In this document: one piece after another, positions 10,952 to 24,958 of the stretch
How the letters are laid out: every line of letters begins with the position of its first letter
Numbering within the stretch: the stretch's first letter is position 1
Source of the DNA: Kwoniella bestiolae CBS 10118
Lineage: Eukaryota; Basidiomycota; Tremellomycetes; Tremellales; Cryptococcaceae
Length of the DNA stretch: 64,000 nucleotides
NCBI RefSeq assembly: GCF_000512585.2
Contig: NC_089241.1
Coordinates: forward strand, 620,001 to 684,000
Direction of reading: 5' to 3'
The notes under the pieces: model-generated
The model's database searches: none
Told to the model about the DNA's origin: nothing
Seen by the model: only the letters and a program-made list of their open reading frames with translations
Position numbers and translations under genes: made by a program

Positions 10952-11743
10952 TTTGCTACAGAAGTAAAGTACGTCAGTCCAGCGTCGGGTTGAGTGCTTG
11001 ATGGTAATTGAAGATGACTAACGATTCTTTTGAAAGAAGACTTGAGGGATGAAGGAGGTAGCTACTGAAGTGAGATGATGATGAATGGTCAAAAAGCCAA
11101 ATCCTCACCAAACGACCAACAACCACCATACAGCGTCGAGACTGCATGCCAACAGCCAAAATGAAAATGTTGAAATTGGACAAGGTGAATCGGCGTTTCG
11201 TTTGGGATTCGGTAATTTGGTGAACCAGCACTACTATACAGGTGTGGCACTTGATATTGATTCCCCGGGTCCTGGAGTCAACTGCGCACGTGGCACTGAC
11301 TGATGATCCGAAGTCAAAAGGCTACGCGTGGAGGTTTGAGGAGGTGTGCTAGGTGTGTGTCACTGCGAGAATGAGCGTATACATCCTACCCTATACAGCA
11401 TACATCCTTGAAACAAAGGTAGGAATAGGAATAGGAATAGGAATAGGAATAGGAATAGGAATAGGAAACACACGGTAGCACAAAGGAGTACTCCCAACCC
11501 CTCTCCTCCTTGATGTCGCTCAGAAAAAGACAGGCTTAAGAGAAGAACCGAAATCAATTCATCTTCATCTTGATCCCAATCACAGTCACAGCAATAATCA
11601 TCCCTCCCCAAGATCACCAGTCAAATCATAAACAGATCAACACCTACCACTCACTCATCTTCACGCTACACTATCATCAACCATCACCTCACAGATATTC
11701 TACTCGGTTCTCTCACCATCAATCACAATCAGAGATCACGTCC
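10952..11743. promoter_or_regulatory. Divergent promoter region of RPL4 and PMT2
   Basis: Gene-free 0.8 kb between two outward-pointing starts. It contains a pyrimidine-rich stretch close to PMT2 and the AGGAAT microsatellite. No defined binding site could be assigned. Confidence 0.5.
11421..11466 (+). repeat. AGGAAT hexanucleotide microsatellite
   Basis: Seven perfect AGGAAT units plus AGGAA. It lies about 280 nt upstream of the PMT2 start, in the shared promoter or in the PMT2 5' leader. A shorter, interrupted stretch of the same motif occurs at 56091-56112, upstream of the ammonium transporter. Confidence 0.9.
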
Positions 11744-14700
11744 ATGAAGAGGTCCTATTCCCCATCCACTTCCACTTCCACGTCAACCTCCGCTTCAACA
11801 ACCTTACGACGACATCTTCATTCCTCTTCCTCTCAATTACAGGACGACGCGTACGAACCAGATCTGAGCGATCCGAAACCTTGGGAATCGAATAGGAATC
11901 CTAGATTATACGGATCAAGTAGGGATCAGAATCATACGTCTTATATAGATAGATTGGATTCACCAACTAGTACTGGAGATCTACCGTTGTATCTGCACGA
12001 AGAGATGGAAACGAGACGACGACATACTCCCCATTTGGAGAAGGAGGTCAGTCTGGCTGATGCTCATGATGAGAAAAACCAGCTGTTGGAGGTGGACGAT
12101 CAAGGTAAATGGGAGAAGGGTCATGGGGCGGGACCTGGAGTAGGGGGTAGAAGGGGATTACCTCCTAGACAAAGGATAGGTGGATGGGTGAGTTGATCTT
12201 GCTTGGCTGTGTTGGGTAGTAACATTCAAGCTGATGTCGTATCCTGTGACGCAGAGAGGAATCATGGTCGAGCATGAAGAGATCATCTGGACAGCTGTGT
12301 ATACGATATTAAGTATGATCACCAGGTATTGGAGGATTGGAGCTGCCAACTATGTAGTATGGGATGAGGTGGGTCTTTGTCTCTTCTGTACTGGTCATGT
12401 CAACTGTGACCCGCATCCTATGTCAACCACATAATCAGCTCCTTCTCCTCACGTCCTGGCATCTTCTCTTGAAAGGACAGGAGCTAATGCTCTCATACGC
12501 ATTAGGCCCACTTCGGTAAATTCGGTACCCACTACATAAACCGAGATTTCTACTTCGATGTCCACCCACCCCTCGGAAAGATGTTGGTCGGCCTTGCAGG
12601 GTTGTTATCTGGCTACGGTGGTGGATTCGAGTTCAAATCTGGAGTCGAATATCCCGCGGACGTCCCGTACACTTCCATGAGAGTTATACTGGCTTCGTTC
12701 GGTGTGGCGTTGGTTCCCCTCGCGTGGTTCACGGCTGGTGAGATGGGTTGGTCTAGGTGGACTAGGCATTGGGTTACAATCTGTGTTTTGTGTGGTGGGT
12801 CTGGCTTTTTCTCTCTTGCTACTTTAGCCTTCCTACTTCTTTCACTCACACCCTATGTCCCGCACCTTTTCATTTTACACCTTGCCATTGAAGCATTTGC
12901 TAATTGACCGGGAATTGAATAGACATCGGATGGCTCTGTATCTCCCGATTCATCCTCCTCGACTCGATGTTACTGTTCTTCACATTTACTACAACTCTCG
13001 GTCTGGTCAAGTTCCATAATCAGCGACACGAGTGAGTTAGCTGCTGCGGTCATTCACGGATATAAGCTGATATTTTATGGTCCAGTCCATTCGGCGATGA
13101 CTGGTGGGCCTGGTTGGTCTTCACCGGCTGGTCGATCGGTTGTGTATGCAGTGTCAAGTGGGTAGGAATGTTCATCACTGCTTTGGTCGGGTTATATACC
13201 ATCGAAGATTTATGGAACAAATTCGGTGATCTTTCTATGCCTATTGTGAGTGACCAGTTTCATTTTACCGTGTCAACCCATTTCGCCCAAATATAGGAGT
13301 GTGATATCACGTCGAGAAATGCTGACACGGTGTACTTCATACGAATAGCGAACATATATCCAACACTGGATCGCCAGAATATCATGCCTCATGGTCCTCC
13401 CCTTCATAGTCTACGCATCATGTTTCAAATTACATTTCATGGTCCTCAACCGATCTGGACCGGGTGACGCGCAAATGTCCAGTCTTTTCCAAGCTCATCT
13501 AAAGGGTAACGACTTTGCGGAATCTCCATTAGAAGTGGCGTACGGGTCCAAGTTGACGTTGAAGAACTACGGATACGGTGGAGGATTATTACATTCCCAT
13601 GTGCAGACTTACCCTGTGGGATCGCTACAACAACAAGTAACATGTTATCATTACAAGGACGATAACAACAATTGGATAATTACTCCTCAATGGAATGAAG
13701 ATCCCGTAGACCCCGATGGACCTATCAGATACCTCATGGATGGCGATACTATCCGATTACTCCATTCTTCGACCGGTAGAAACCTTCATTCTCACCCCAT
13801 CGCTGCGCCAATAACGAAGGAAGCGCACGAAGTAGCCGGATACGGCAACGAGACGATCGGAGACGAGAATGATCTTTGGGTGGTCGAGGTGGTCGATGAT
13901 ACTTCTCGTGGACACTTCAAAGCGGGAGAGGAGAATAGGATACATGCGTTGACTACTCGGATGAGGTTCAGACACCAACAATTGAATTGTTATCTCCGGG
14001 CGGCGAATGCGGTGTTACCTCAGTGGGGGTTCAAGCAGGTTGAAGTAGCTTGCACGAAGGAGAATAATAAGAAGGATAAACATACTTATTGGAATGTTGA
14101 GAGTCACTGGAATGAGAGGTGTGAGTGTGGTTTCCCTTGTACAACACACCTGTATCGCGGATAAGCCCTTTCTCAAACAAGTACGATGCTGACTTACTTT
14201 ACTCCTGATGCGCCGCAGTACCACCAGGAAACGCAAAGCTATACAAATCACCCTTCTGGCGTGACTTCGTTCACCTCAACGTAGCAATGTGGACGTCCAA
14301 TAACGCCCTAGTTCCAGATCCAGATAAAGAAGATATCCTGGCATCTAAACCATTCGATTGGCCTTTCCTCCATCTCGGTCTGAGGATGTGCGGTTGGGGT
14401 GATAATCAAATCAAATTTTATCTTCTGGGTACCCCCATCATTTGGTATTTCTCCACCATCTCTCTGGGGCTGGGATTGATGTTGGCCTTTTGGTACGCTG
14501 CGAGGGCGCAACGGCAGTACAAGGATTGGAGGGGGGATGAGGAATGGGAGCATTGGTTGTGGGTTGGTAAGGTTGCGTTTGGAGGGTGGGCTTTGCATTT
14601 CTGTGAGTTGGCTCTGCAATGTAACTTTTAAGGAGAGTTGAGGATTGGGCGGTTGTGAAAGGGGAGTGATCGGAGCTGATTCAGATATGAACACGTAGTC

Positions 14701-15097
14701 CCGTTTTTGATTATGGGAAGAGTAACCTATCTACATCATTATGTGAGCTTGACACTCATCAATGTGATTGCTTGCCTTGAGCCCTACTAATCCTCGGCTC
14801 TCTCCCAGCTCCCGACCCTGTACTTCGCAGTCCTTATGGCAGGCCACGTCCTCGACCACTTCTTCTTTGGCGGTACCCGACGAACCACGTTCAAAAAGGG
14901 GATATGGTTTGGTGTATGGGCTGGCGCAGTCGTGTTGTCTTTCTGGTGGTTCAAAGATCTCGCTTTGGGTATTCACGGACCGGTGAATGATCATTGGGGT
15001 TGGTTGTGGCGATTGAGCTGGAACGTGAGTCTTGGGACTGGTTCAAATGCACGGGCGGACAAAGCTGACGGGTGTGTTTCTGCAGATTTACAATTAG
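11744..15097 (+). CDS. PMT2: Dolichyl-phosphate-mannose protein mannosyltransferase, Pmt2 type
   Basis: ER membrane enzyme that moves mannose from dolichyl phosphate to Ser/Thr of secretory proteins. The N-terminus is a cytosolic, Ser/Thr-rich disordered tail of about 150 residues. The catalytic GT39 part follows: VVWDEAHFGKFGTHYINRDF with the DE pair, then YFDVHPPLGKMLVGLAG, where the acidic residue and HPPLGK are the family hallmark; the wording fits Pmt2 rather than Pmt1 or Pmt4. Several membrane helices follow, then a luminal block with MIR repeats (GGGLLHSHVQTYP, GDTIRLLHSSTGRNLHSHP, TTRMRFRHQQLNCYL), and four or more C-terminal helices (WYFSTISLGLGLMLAFWYAA and on). The gene has about ten exons. 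The last coding exon is only 12 nt (15086-15097: Ile-Tyr-Asn-stop). The start is the first ATG after the pyrimidine-rich leader. Confidence 0.93.
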
Positions 15098-15352
15098 GTT
15101 CTTGGTCTCGAACTCTAACCAGAACAGATAGATAACAAACAACAACAATTAAAGGATGGACGATGTCGGGATAACAACGAGAAAATACATAGCATAAGGA
15201 ACTCGACGCTCAATTTACCCATACTTAGATATAGATATACCCCCAGTTCTCGTTTCCCTGCATTTGAATACTAAGTGGATGAATATGGCTTGATGCATGC
15301 AATATTGTGAACACAAGATAACCATCTATGATTTCTATACGACTGATAGGGT

Positions 15353-16279
<927 letters not shown>

Positions 16280-16564
16280 GTATGATCTATGTTTGTTTGT
16301 GAGATAGGTGCATATGGACGGTCAGAGTTGGAGAGACAGCGAGTAAGAGACGCGACTGAACATTTCATCTGGAGAGTACTCATAAACGCGATCGATGAGT
16401 AGCTTAAGTGGGTTACCTCTACAAGGTTACTATCGTCAAGGGGGGTACTCCCTGTCGTAGCTGTGCGTCATGCCAGATCAGTGATGACAGTCGAGACACT
16501 CATGATAACATCCAACAACATACAACCGTATACTTCATATCATAATCCCACCGCTTCTTTCAAC
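16280..16564. promoter_or_regulatory. Divergent promoter of DFR1 and ARPC3
   Basis: Only about 285 bases separate the two start codons, so the promoters must share this space. I see no clear TATA element; the sequence is AT-moderate with several GATAAC/CATGATA-like words. Confidence 0.55.
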
Positions 16565-17762
16565 ATGCCAGTAAGCTGATTCTACCTCTGTGACTAGCCA
16601 GAAAAGTGATAGCTGACTGGATCCCCCATCGCTCCAGGCCTACCACTCAGTATTCAACAATGACACCTCGGTTAGACAGGTGGGTAACATTGGTTTGTTA
16701 CCCATCAACACGAAGATCAGAGGACCAGCGCCATTAGCGGGTGAGTGAATCTGATCAATGACTGTCCTGTACAAGTAGATTTGGGACAACATCTTCGTAT
16801 GAAGCTTGCTATATATCATCAAAACGAATGATAGCTAATCTGCCTGTTCGTTCTCAGCCGACCCAAGTCAACCTGATATCATCGAAGAATCCCTCGATCT
16901 GTGAGTGGTCAGCTTCCTGAATGTGTACTCATGTATGATAGCTAATATTCGATATGTATCATATAGGTTCAGAGCCAACTGTCTTTTCCGTAATTTCGAG
17001 ATCAAAGGTGAGTAGTGCACCATCTTCATTAATCCCCTCGTTGTGACTCCACTCTACCCATATCATCCCATCAAGGATGTTTCCTACAGAGGAGAAGGAA
17101 TTTGAATGTCTGATGTGATGTTACAGGCCCCGCCGACAGACTCATGATCTACCTTATCCTCTTCATCTCCGAATGCCTAACGAAACTAGCTCCCACCCCT
17201 GGTAAACCCTCACCAGGCTATCAAGAAGCTCTCAAACTACTTCAAACCCAGGCTGTCGATACCTTCGCTTTACCTGGAGATGCAGGATTCCCACTGAATT
17301 CGCTCTACCACCCTCCAGCTAATAGGATTGATGCTGGTGAGTTGGGTCGTACTCGGACGAATTCAGGATCAAGGGGTCGACGAGAAGTCATAACCAGCGA
17401 CTTGAAGGGTATTCGTGGGTTTTACGGAGCAGATAAGCTGACCTTCCCTTCTTATGCTTGTTTTCAGACGCCCTCCGATCGTACCTTACCCAAACCCGAT
17501 CAGAGCTAGCCATCCGCCTAGTAGACAGATTATACCCTTACGAACAGGTTTTAGGTCCAGACGGCCAGCCAACAGGCCAAGTAGGCGGGAGGGCTAATAA
17601 GCCAAGTAAATGGTGGATGTCGTTCCAGAAGAGACGGTGGGTTCAATTTCTTGTTGCCATCGTTCCATACCCCTATTCTCTTCGAAGATCTGTTGACAAC
17701 CATCCATGGCTGACTTGATTCGGTGCAAACGCAGATTCATGGGTAGATCACTCAGTGCTTAA
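16565..17762 (+). CDS. ARC18: Arp2/3 complex subunit ARPC3 (p21-Arc)
   Basis: Subunit of the complex that nucleates branched actin at endocytic patches. The first coding exon is six bases (Met-Pro, 16565-16570), followed by an intron and AYHSVFNNDTSVRQVGNIGL; the family always starts MPAYHS, which fixes this odd start. Next come the hallmark blocks NCLFRNFEIKGPADRLMIYL and ILFISECLTKL, TFALPGDAGFPLN, then DALRSYLTQTRSELAIRLVDRLY, and NKPSKWWMSFQKRRFMGRSLSA at the end. About seven exons. The length (about 185 residues) is normal. Confidence 0.94.
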
Positions 17763-18173
17763 TCCCTTTTGCGACTACGGGAAATATGTCTGGTGAAGAT
17801 GGAGTAGGAGTTGTTTGTATATGGCAGTCGAGGGAGATTAGTAGGGTAGATTGGATAGAAGAAGAATTAAGCGTCTTAGAGACTGAGTTCAGAACAAAAT
17901 ATACCCATTCATGCAGAATATATTGTAAGGAAATAAATGGAGCATTCTCTCTACAGAAGAGAACGGGAGGCGAGCACAGGACGAAGCTCAGCGGAAATGG
18001 TTGGATGTTTCGCGCTCGCTTATAATGGGATGTCTTATTTATCATTGACTATATACACATTTCACAATCTCGAGATACCAATAAATAACAAATAGGTATC
18101 CAATCCATCTTCTCAAACACAACTAACTATTGAACTTCTGATGCCTCCCAAGCTATATCATTCCAGTCAAATA

Positions 18174-21082
18174 TCAATCCATCATTCCCTCCAATATACC
18201 AAACCTACCCACATTGGTACCCCCTCCGCTAACCGGTGACTTCCTCCTCTTCTTCTTCCTATTCTTCTTCCCGCCTTCATCCACTTCCTCGGCTGATACG
18301 GGATGGTCCGCCTCATCTTTCATGATGGGTATCGAGTTATTCAACCCCACTATACATTGTCCATACCCCGTTATACCATCTATCAAGGCATCCCAGCAAA
18401 TATCAAATAACTGTTGTTCCTCTGTTGTCCACTTCCACCCCTGCTGGGTTGGTTCGATCTTCGATAGGATGCTGTGGAGGGTGACTCCGCTTATGAATAT
18501 GAATGGGATGAGGTGGGTGGTACCTATACCATGTCCAACTTTTTCTTTCTCTTCTCTATCTCCTTCTCCTTCTTTCTCAGAAGATCGATCTTGTTCTTGT
18601 TCCCCGGCGTGTGACGTACCAACCGATTCAGGTAAAAGCAATAACGCCTGAGCCAACAGATGAACATCCGACGAAACGCTTCCCACCTGAGCGATCAAAT
18701 TGGCAGATCTAGTCTCCAATAATGGGTACAACCTTCCTCCCTCATCTTCATTCTTGACTTTATGCGATATCGACTCTTCTTCAGATCCCAGTTCCCTCTC
18801 CCACATTGTGTATGTTCCTATCCCCGCTCTCAGGACAGCTACGACCTCCTCCCTCCTCCACTTATTGTGATCTGTCTTACCGTACGATCTTCTCGAGGCG
18901 TCAATCACGCAGAATCGAATGAGGGATACCAAGGGCTGTAATGAAATCGGTAATGACCGTATGGCTTCTGTATTGCTGTGCAGAGCGTCAAGGTATATCT
19001 TCAACCTCTCTTCTAGTGGTTTTAGGCAGACCGGTGAATCGACAGGGTTCACGGGTGAAGCAGGAGGTAATGTGAGTGGAGAAGCGATGATCTTGGCTGT
19101 TGATCCCTGTCTGAGGTATTCTACCATCTCTCTAATGGGTCGTATCTTCGGTGCCGGTGTGGGAGCATCCTCTTCCACTAAAGTAGTATCTTCACTTTGA
19201 ACACCTTCGACCTCGATTCCGGAACAAGCGTCATTGGTCGGTACACCCAACAATTCTCTAAGCTCTTTATCATTCTGCGATTCAAGTTCACCTCCCTTAT
19301 TATCAATCTCAGTCTCGACCTCTACATCCATTTTACCCAGTCGATCTTCCCTAACCTCTTCGGTCCTTGCATACCTCAACCCTCCCAATCCCTCATCAGC
19401 GATCCCCCAAGCCTTCCTGCGTATCTCCCTAGCACCCTCCGAAGCCTTCAAACACGGTCCCGAGATATCTTCGAGAACCTGCCACTGATACATCCTATCA
19501 GGGTATAACCAACCGTGCGCTATGCTACCTGCCATTCCCAACCCCTGTGCTATAGCGTACGCTTCCTTCCCACGTTCTACTCCACCCTTTCCACTCGATC
19601 TACCAGTCGGAAAATCTTCACCAAGTGAGATGGGCGTCTGACATCCCAGAGAACTATCGGTCTCACCACAGAATGGATAATTCGTACAGCAGTCCCCGAC
19701 ATGGAAAGGCAGAGAATACTGCAGCGCAGCTTCTATAATCAAATCCACAACTTCCTGTAAACTTTGTTCCGTGTCAAAGGGATATACACATATCTTCTTA
19801 ACCACCTTTCTAACCAATTCGACAACCTGATCTCCCGGGTTACTCGCTCCCTTCCTATTCTGCGGAGAAGCGTTATTGGGCGAGTAAAGCTGTTCCCTCA
19901 GGATTCGGGCGGCCTTTTCAATCTTCTGGAAACTGTTTATGTGCGGTTCGTAGAATTGTGTGGTAATTGACGGAGGGATGTAGTCTGTTCCGCATAGTGA
20001 TGCGAATAAGGGTAGATGCGTAGAAGGGATTCGGAGACGATGCCGAAGCGCCTGGGGCGGTATATAGGTAATCACCAGAGTTGGGTTCTTGAGTGACGAT
20101 GAGGGTATCAAGGATGATTGTCTGTTCATGTGATTTGGTGTTGATCCTGATCCTGAGAAGTTACGGGATCGCCCATTGTGAACAGGTTGGAACGTATCGG
20201 CCTGTCTTGCTCCGGGTGGTTTATACGTATTCGTATTCGTAGTATCCTGACCCTCGATCCAATTCAACATATCAATGGGAACATACCCCTTGACTCTCTC
20301 CGTCCTCGCTATGAGAATGACGAAATCCGAGTCCCGTCCAAAGACGTACCCTCCCACTTTCTCCGCCATACTCACACAGACCCCATCGGCCTCACCGAAG
20401 GGGACGAAGTGCGTTTGGACGTTCAAGCGATGTAGGGCGTAGATGAATGTGTGAGAGGCGAAAAAGGGAAGGACGACTTTGTTCTTTGAGAATGAGGAGG
20501 AAGAGCGGGAGGGGACGGAGGTGGTGTAGAATAACTGACAGGATAGGAGCTTCTCGGACGCTCGGGAGAGGATGGTTTGGTGTTTCTCTGGTGGGGCGGC
20601 GCCTGGAGGTAAGAGGGTTTAAGCGAATTGACCGTGTGTGTGAGTCACCTTGATGAACGAGGGAATGATGTATAGCGGATGATAGTGGGTGTAGTAATAT
20701 ATGGAAGAGAGGCAGGGCACTCACCATCAAATACAAAAGTAGGTTCTAACCCCACCTTCCTCCAGGCGATGATCAGCTTCTTTACCAACTTATAGTACCG
20801 TAGATACTCTCCACCCGAGGTCCAAGGTAACGTATCGAGATAAAGCTTGAATATCACCCTGCGCATTAAATTACTGATATCAGCTTGGACATGTCCGCTC
20901 TGGACTGAGAGCATAGATCAAAAAGGAAGGCATAGGACATACCCCCAAGCATCCACTATGATCGGTGTCTTCCCATCACTGCTACCCGATGCCGAGTTAT
21001 CGTCGAGAGTAGGTAGCGATAAAGTCTTGGTTAAAGACGTTCTATTCTCTCTTATAAATGATTCTAAGCCCCTTACGCCCAT
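18174..21082 (-). CDS. Asteroid-like protein with XPG/FEN1 nuclease fold
   Basis: Starts MGVRGLESFIREN, the N-terminal XPG-type motif that begins directly at residue 2 in FEN1-like and asteroid proteins. The second exon gives IIVDAWGV and IFKLYLDTLPW, then LIIAWRKVGLEPTFVFDG. The long last exon contains PFGEADGVCVSMAEKVGGYVFGRDSDFVIL, that is the internal XPG block with acidic residues of the metal site, and SLCGTDYIP. A long C-terminal part is rich in charged residues and ends in a Lys/Arg-rich basic patch (KKNRKKKRRK), a likely nuclear localisation signal. About 890 residues. The order of blocks and the missing PIP-box fit asteroid (ASTE1) homologues better than Mkt1 or FEN1. Whether it cuts DNA is unknown; some acidic residues of active FEN1 are not evident. 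Confidence 0.75.
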
Positions 21083-21742
21083 CTTGGTGATATATCCGAA
21101 GGCAACCAGGATTTGAACAGCAGGCGAAAGACTTCAGCTAGCTGTCGTGGTATATCTGATGATCAAGCTATTAATCGATTGTCGGGTCAACGTTTCAGTC
21201 GAGGGCTTTGCTCTTGTAAGCGAGCTCGGGCGGACGATATCACTGAGGAGCAAGGTACAGATGCTATTGTATGATTATAATTTCGTTGAGCAAAGGAGAT
21301 GAAAGATGACGAGATGAAGATGAAAAATGATGAGATGAGATGGAGATGCGATGTGGAGGTCTAACCGTTCCAATCGAATGTCGGTGCATGTCATCTGTAT
21401 GGTGGCAAAACGAATCTCATCTCTAGATAAATTGGCCAATCGAGTGCTTCTAAAATACTGCAATGCGAGCCAACAATGCAGGCATGAGCTTCCTGTTTTT
21501 GAAATGTACATGCATGCTTGGAGAGTGCAATAAGATTGAATTCATACACGTTGATATCGTAAACTCGTAAAAAACACATGAATAATCGAAATGATGGTCA
21601 AATGTCCGTTATCCCCTCCCCTGCCATGCTTTCCCACCTAATACCTTGGACTCTTCCTACCGAACATTCCTTCGGCTGCAGCACCACAATATCACACATA
21701 TCAACATCTTGCTATGTTTTCAGATCTTTTACAGCTTGAGAA
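21083..21742. other. Gap between the asteroid-like gene and the membrane protein gene
   Basis: No gene seen. Around 21298-21345 there is a purine-rich GATGA-like run on the plus strand (GAGATGAAAGATGACGAGATGAAG and on). The rest is presumably the asteroid promoter and the 3' UTR of the neighbour. Confidence 0.4.
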
Positions 21743-23430
21743 TTAACGCCCACCTGGGTGTGATTGCGCATCCTCTGGTCTTCTCAATCCCCCCGAATCC
21801 CCACCTTGATGTCCTACATATTGACCTTCAGAGTACTGGTTCATCGTGGGCGTTATCCCTTCTCTACTATGCATCGCTTCTGCTGGATGGTCGACGTACC
21901 CTCCTCCGGGGGCTGAGAAGGGATATTGTTCCTGTCCACCTGATAATGGTCTCTGGTACTGATCTTGGTAATCGTATTGACCCTGATGTTGATTTGGGTA
22001 ACCATCATTACCATACGCATCATCATATCTACCTTCGTCCACTGGTCTAACAGTAGCATCTGAATATTCTCGTTGGTGTCCGCCGTATCGTCCTGCTTGG
22101 TCCTCTCGAACAGAATCCATCGAAGGCCTCGCATCCCACGCATCGGCGTTGGGCCCGGTGGAAGGTGGCATGTTGTTGTACACTGATCCAGGGTTGTATC
22201 GAGTGGAACGAAGGATGGACATGGTGAATGCTTCGGGATTCTCAGAGTAGACGGAGTGATATAGCTTGTGGTCCTTTACCTGGGAAGTGGAATATGTCCT
22301 TGTGAGGCTGAAAGTTGCGACGAATATCGAGTAAGTAGGGCAGTCCCCGTCAACGTAGATGAGATTGATCACATATGTTGGTCTAGGGTCTTATGTAGCA
22401 GGTACAAAAAACTCACTAGATGAAATACCCCTGTACTAGCAGCAATATAACCCACAGCGCACCCATAATCCCTACATCTGCCCAAGCGAACGCACTACAT
22501 AGAGCTTCACCCTCCGCAGCGAGAGTTTGGTTGGCCGAGTCTGAAACGGAGTTGGAGTCGGAGAAGAATTTGGCCTAGATGACAAAGGATTTGAGTTAGT
22601 GACTGATCTTATAGAGCTGAACGGTTGTGCCTTCGAGCTGACTCCAGTTCACGTAGAGACTGGGAGCAAGACAGACGGGTGAACGGGAGAGAAGGGAAGA
22701 AACGGGGACGGAGGAGAAGGCGGAATCGGAGAGGCGAAGAGGCATAATGATCGGAATGCACAGTGAGAGCAAAGAACCGAATCACTCACCTCACAAGCAG
22801 ACACAGCTTTGTTATGTTGCAAAGCACTGGTAATGATCAACGCGGCTGCGCAGATGAAAGCAGCTAATAGGGCAATGAGATTTATGAGGGTGTATACTTT
22901 GAATGTAGAGGTTTTTTCCTGCATCCCACGCGTTCATCAGCAATTTTTGACAGAAAGAGCAGGAGAGATTTCATGAGGATGCGGTTATACTCACCCTCAA
23001 AACACCGATGAACCCCACGGGCTGTACTGCAGCAATGACGAAACATATGATCGCGAATATTATTCCTCCTATATCTGGGAAAGATGCTCCGACGACTACA
23101 CAGCAGCGTATCAGCCAGCAGCTCTCGTATACTCGAAACGTGAGATTGACGTACCATCCGGTGTAGCAAATACTATTATACCGATAGCTAACGCGATGAT
23201 CTACACGCGAGACACTAAATTAGTATTGTGGTCTTCTCCAGAATAATGGAAGATACGCACGGCTTGTTCAGATAGTATGATATATATACCAGCATTCACC
23301 AACGGTACCGCTACATTCCACCTTGACTCAGCACACATCGCACAAGACCAGGTAACGGTAGCTTAAACTCACCACAACAGCAATACCTAGGATCTATCAG
23401 ACCTTTGCCTACATCCTTCATTTTCGCCAT
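21743..23430 (-). CDS. Four-pass membrane protein with disordered Tyr/Gly/Gln tail
   Basis: Start MAKMKDVGKGLIDPRYC at 23430. Several short exons encode four hydrophobic segments: VPLVNAGIYIILSEQAV.., GIIFAIICFVIAAVQPVGFIGVL, INLIALLAAFICAAALIITSAL, and GIMGALWVILLLVQGYF. Between helices 3 and 4 lies a loop with two Cys. The last exon, about 180 residues, is a soluble tail rich in Tyr, Gln, Gly and Pro (YNPGSVYNNMPPSTG, YPNQHQGQYDYQDQYQ). The topology recalls MARVEL/SUR7-like cortical proteins of fungi, such as those of eisosome patches, but no family motif is decisive. I do not assign a function. Same strand as the genes on both sides. Confidence 0.7.
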
Positions 23431-23985
23431 GTTGGGCAAATACTCTTCTTATATTTCTCTGTGTATAGTAAGTTACGAATGTCTCGAGAAGCACTTGAGT
23501 ATGTACAAGGACGAAATCTGAATCGGATCGTCGGACTTGGTCGCGTTCGTTGGGTTGGGTAGTTTGTACCTCGTAGGTCTGATTTGTGCGGTATCGATTT
23601 CGACGATGAGACTGTTCTCCTTCAGTGCCCTAATTGGCAGTTGATATGATCTTGAATATGATGATGAGAAGTATTACCTTTGATATGTAATTTGTGAGAT
23701 GGGGCAGAGGATGTCACAGCCAAGAAAAGAGTGACATTTCAGCTGAATAATCGGTATAAACAGCACAGCAATACAAGCTAAGGATGACCGCGTAATGGTA
23801 AAGTCACGTGACAACTTTTCCAAATGTGCTACCACTGCTGTGCTCAATGATGCGTATCCACCTTTTACCACCACTTCCGGATTGCGCTTACATGGAGAAT
23901 TACTACAATATGTACCGATATATGGGGTCGACTGCGACGATGAACATGCGAAGGGGAACCAGCTAGTACAATGAGGACCACTACG

Positions 23986-24689
23986 CTACCGCGAAGACCA
24001 GAACTCAAGCAACCTCATCCTCACCTCGCCTACCGCATCCTCAACCCTTCTGCCTGTCGTATCAATCACCCACTCCCTATCAGCCTTCGTCTCATATCGA
24101 TGTATCGCATGTTCCTCCCTCATAATTCTCAAAACCTTCGTATCAGTCAACTTCGTCCCTCCTTCCCTTTTTCTACCTTGCTGTGTGAGCCTCTGAGCAT
24201 TCTCGTCGATCGAACAATTAAGAATAATGGAAATGAATTTCGCATTGACAGTCCGAGTAAAAGATAGGTACTCGTCCATTACAGAGCAGCCTGATGGGTC
24301 GCTAGACTGACATTCCGTGAACACCAGAATTGGGGGTATGGAAGAAGGATAAGAAGAGAGGGTGGAGAAGAGGGCTGTTCGCTGGACGTTAAATTTGATC
24401 AGCGAGATATCACTGAATGAGTATGGTAAAGTCCCTTACAAATGCCTTACGGAGTGGATGATATGCTTCGGAGTCCCTTTCCAACACCGCTGCTGTGGCA
24501 TCTATCAGGAGATGATTATCGAATAGTCTTGCTTCCGGGAATGATACACTGGGACAACGAACAAGTGACCTTAGCTCATGAGGGTTTTGATGAGGTTGAT
24601 AGAGTGACTGACAGTAAGTTTTTGGCAATCGTTCTCTTACCTACGCCTGGGAAACCGTTCAGTATGATGATGAGAGGTGATCCAGCCAT
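23986..24689 (-). CDS. Small P-loop kinase/ATPase (AAA_33-like)
   Basis: Predicted P-loop NTPase of the small-molecule kinase type. Starts MAGSPLIIILNGFPGVGKRT, that is beta 1 followed by a Walker A GFPGVGKR. My splice choice joins NLL to VSFPEARLFDNHLLID, using a GTCAGT donor and a CCCAG acceptor in matching phase. Then come AAVLERDSEAYHPLRKAF, PPILVFTECQ (beta strand, Walker B position), NAKFISIILNCSIDENAQRL and LTDTKVLRIMREEHAIHRYE, a lid with basic residues, and ADREWVIDTTGRRVEDAV. Three exons, about 190 residues. Similar bacterial and fungal proteins are annotated as AAA-family ATPases or kinases of unknown substrate; some resemble shikimate or gluconate kinases in fold only. Confidence 0.75.
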
Positions 24690-24958
24690 GGTGTATTATA
24701 TGGAGGCAATATACCTAGGCAGTCAGCTAAATGAATGATTGGTGCTATTCGGCATCAGATAAAGGGTTTCATATTGCTGCACAGCGCCAGCAACCTGAAC
24801 ACCTCATTTCGGATAATCGACTCGATTTATTCTACCAACACAAGATGGACGATCGAAAAAGGACACGGAATCGTCAATAATACAAACGCGATCGTCCTCA
24901 GAAAGTCAAACGACAAATTCACTATGCATACCTCCGTTCACTCACAATCTTAGGCAGA

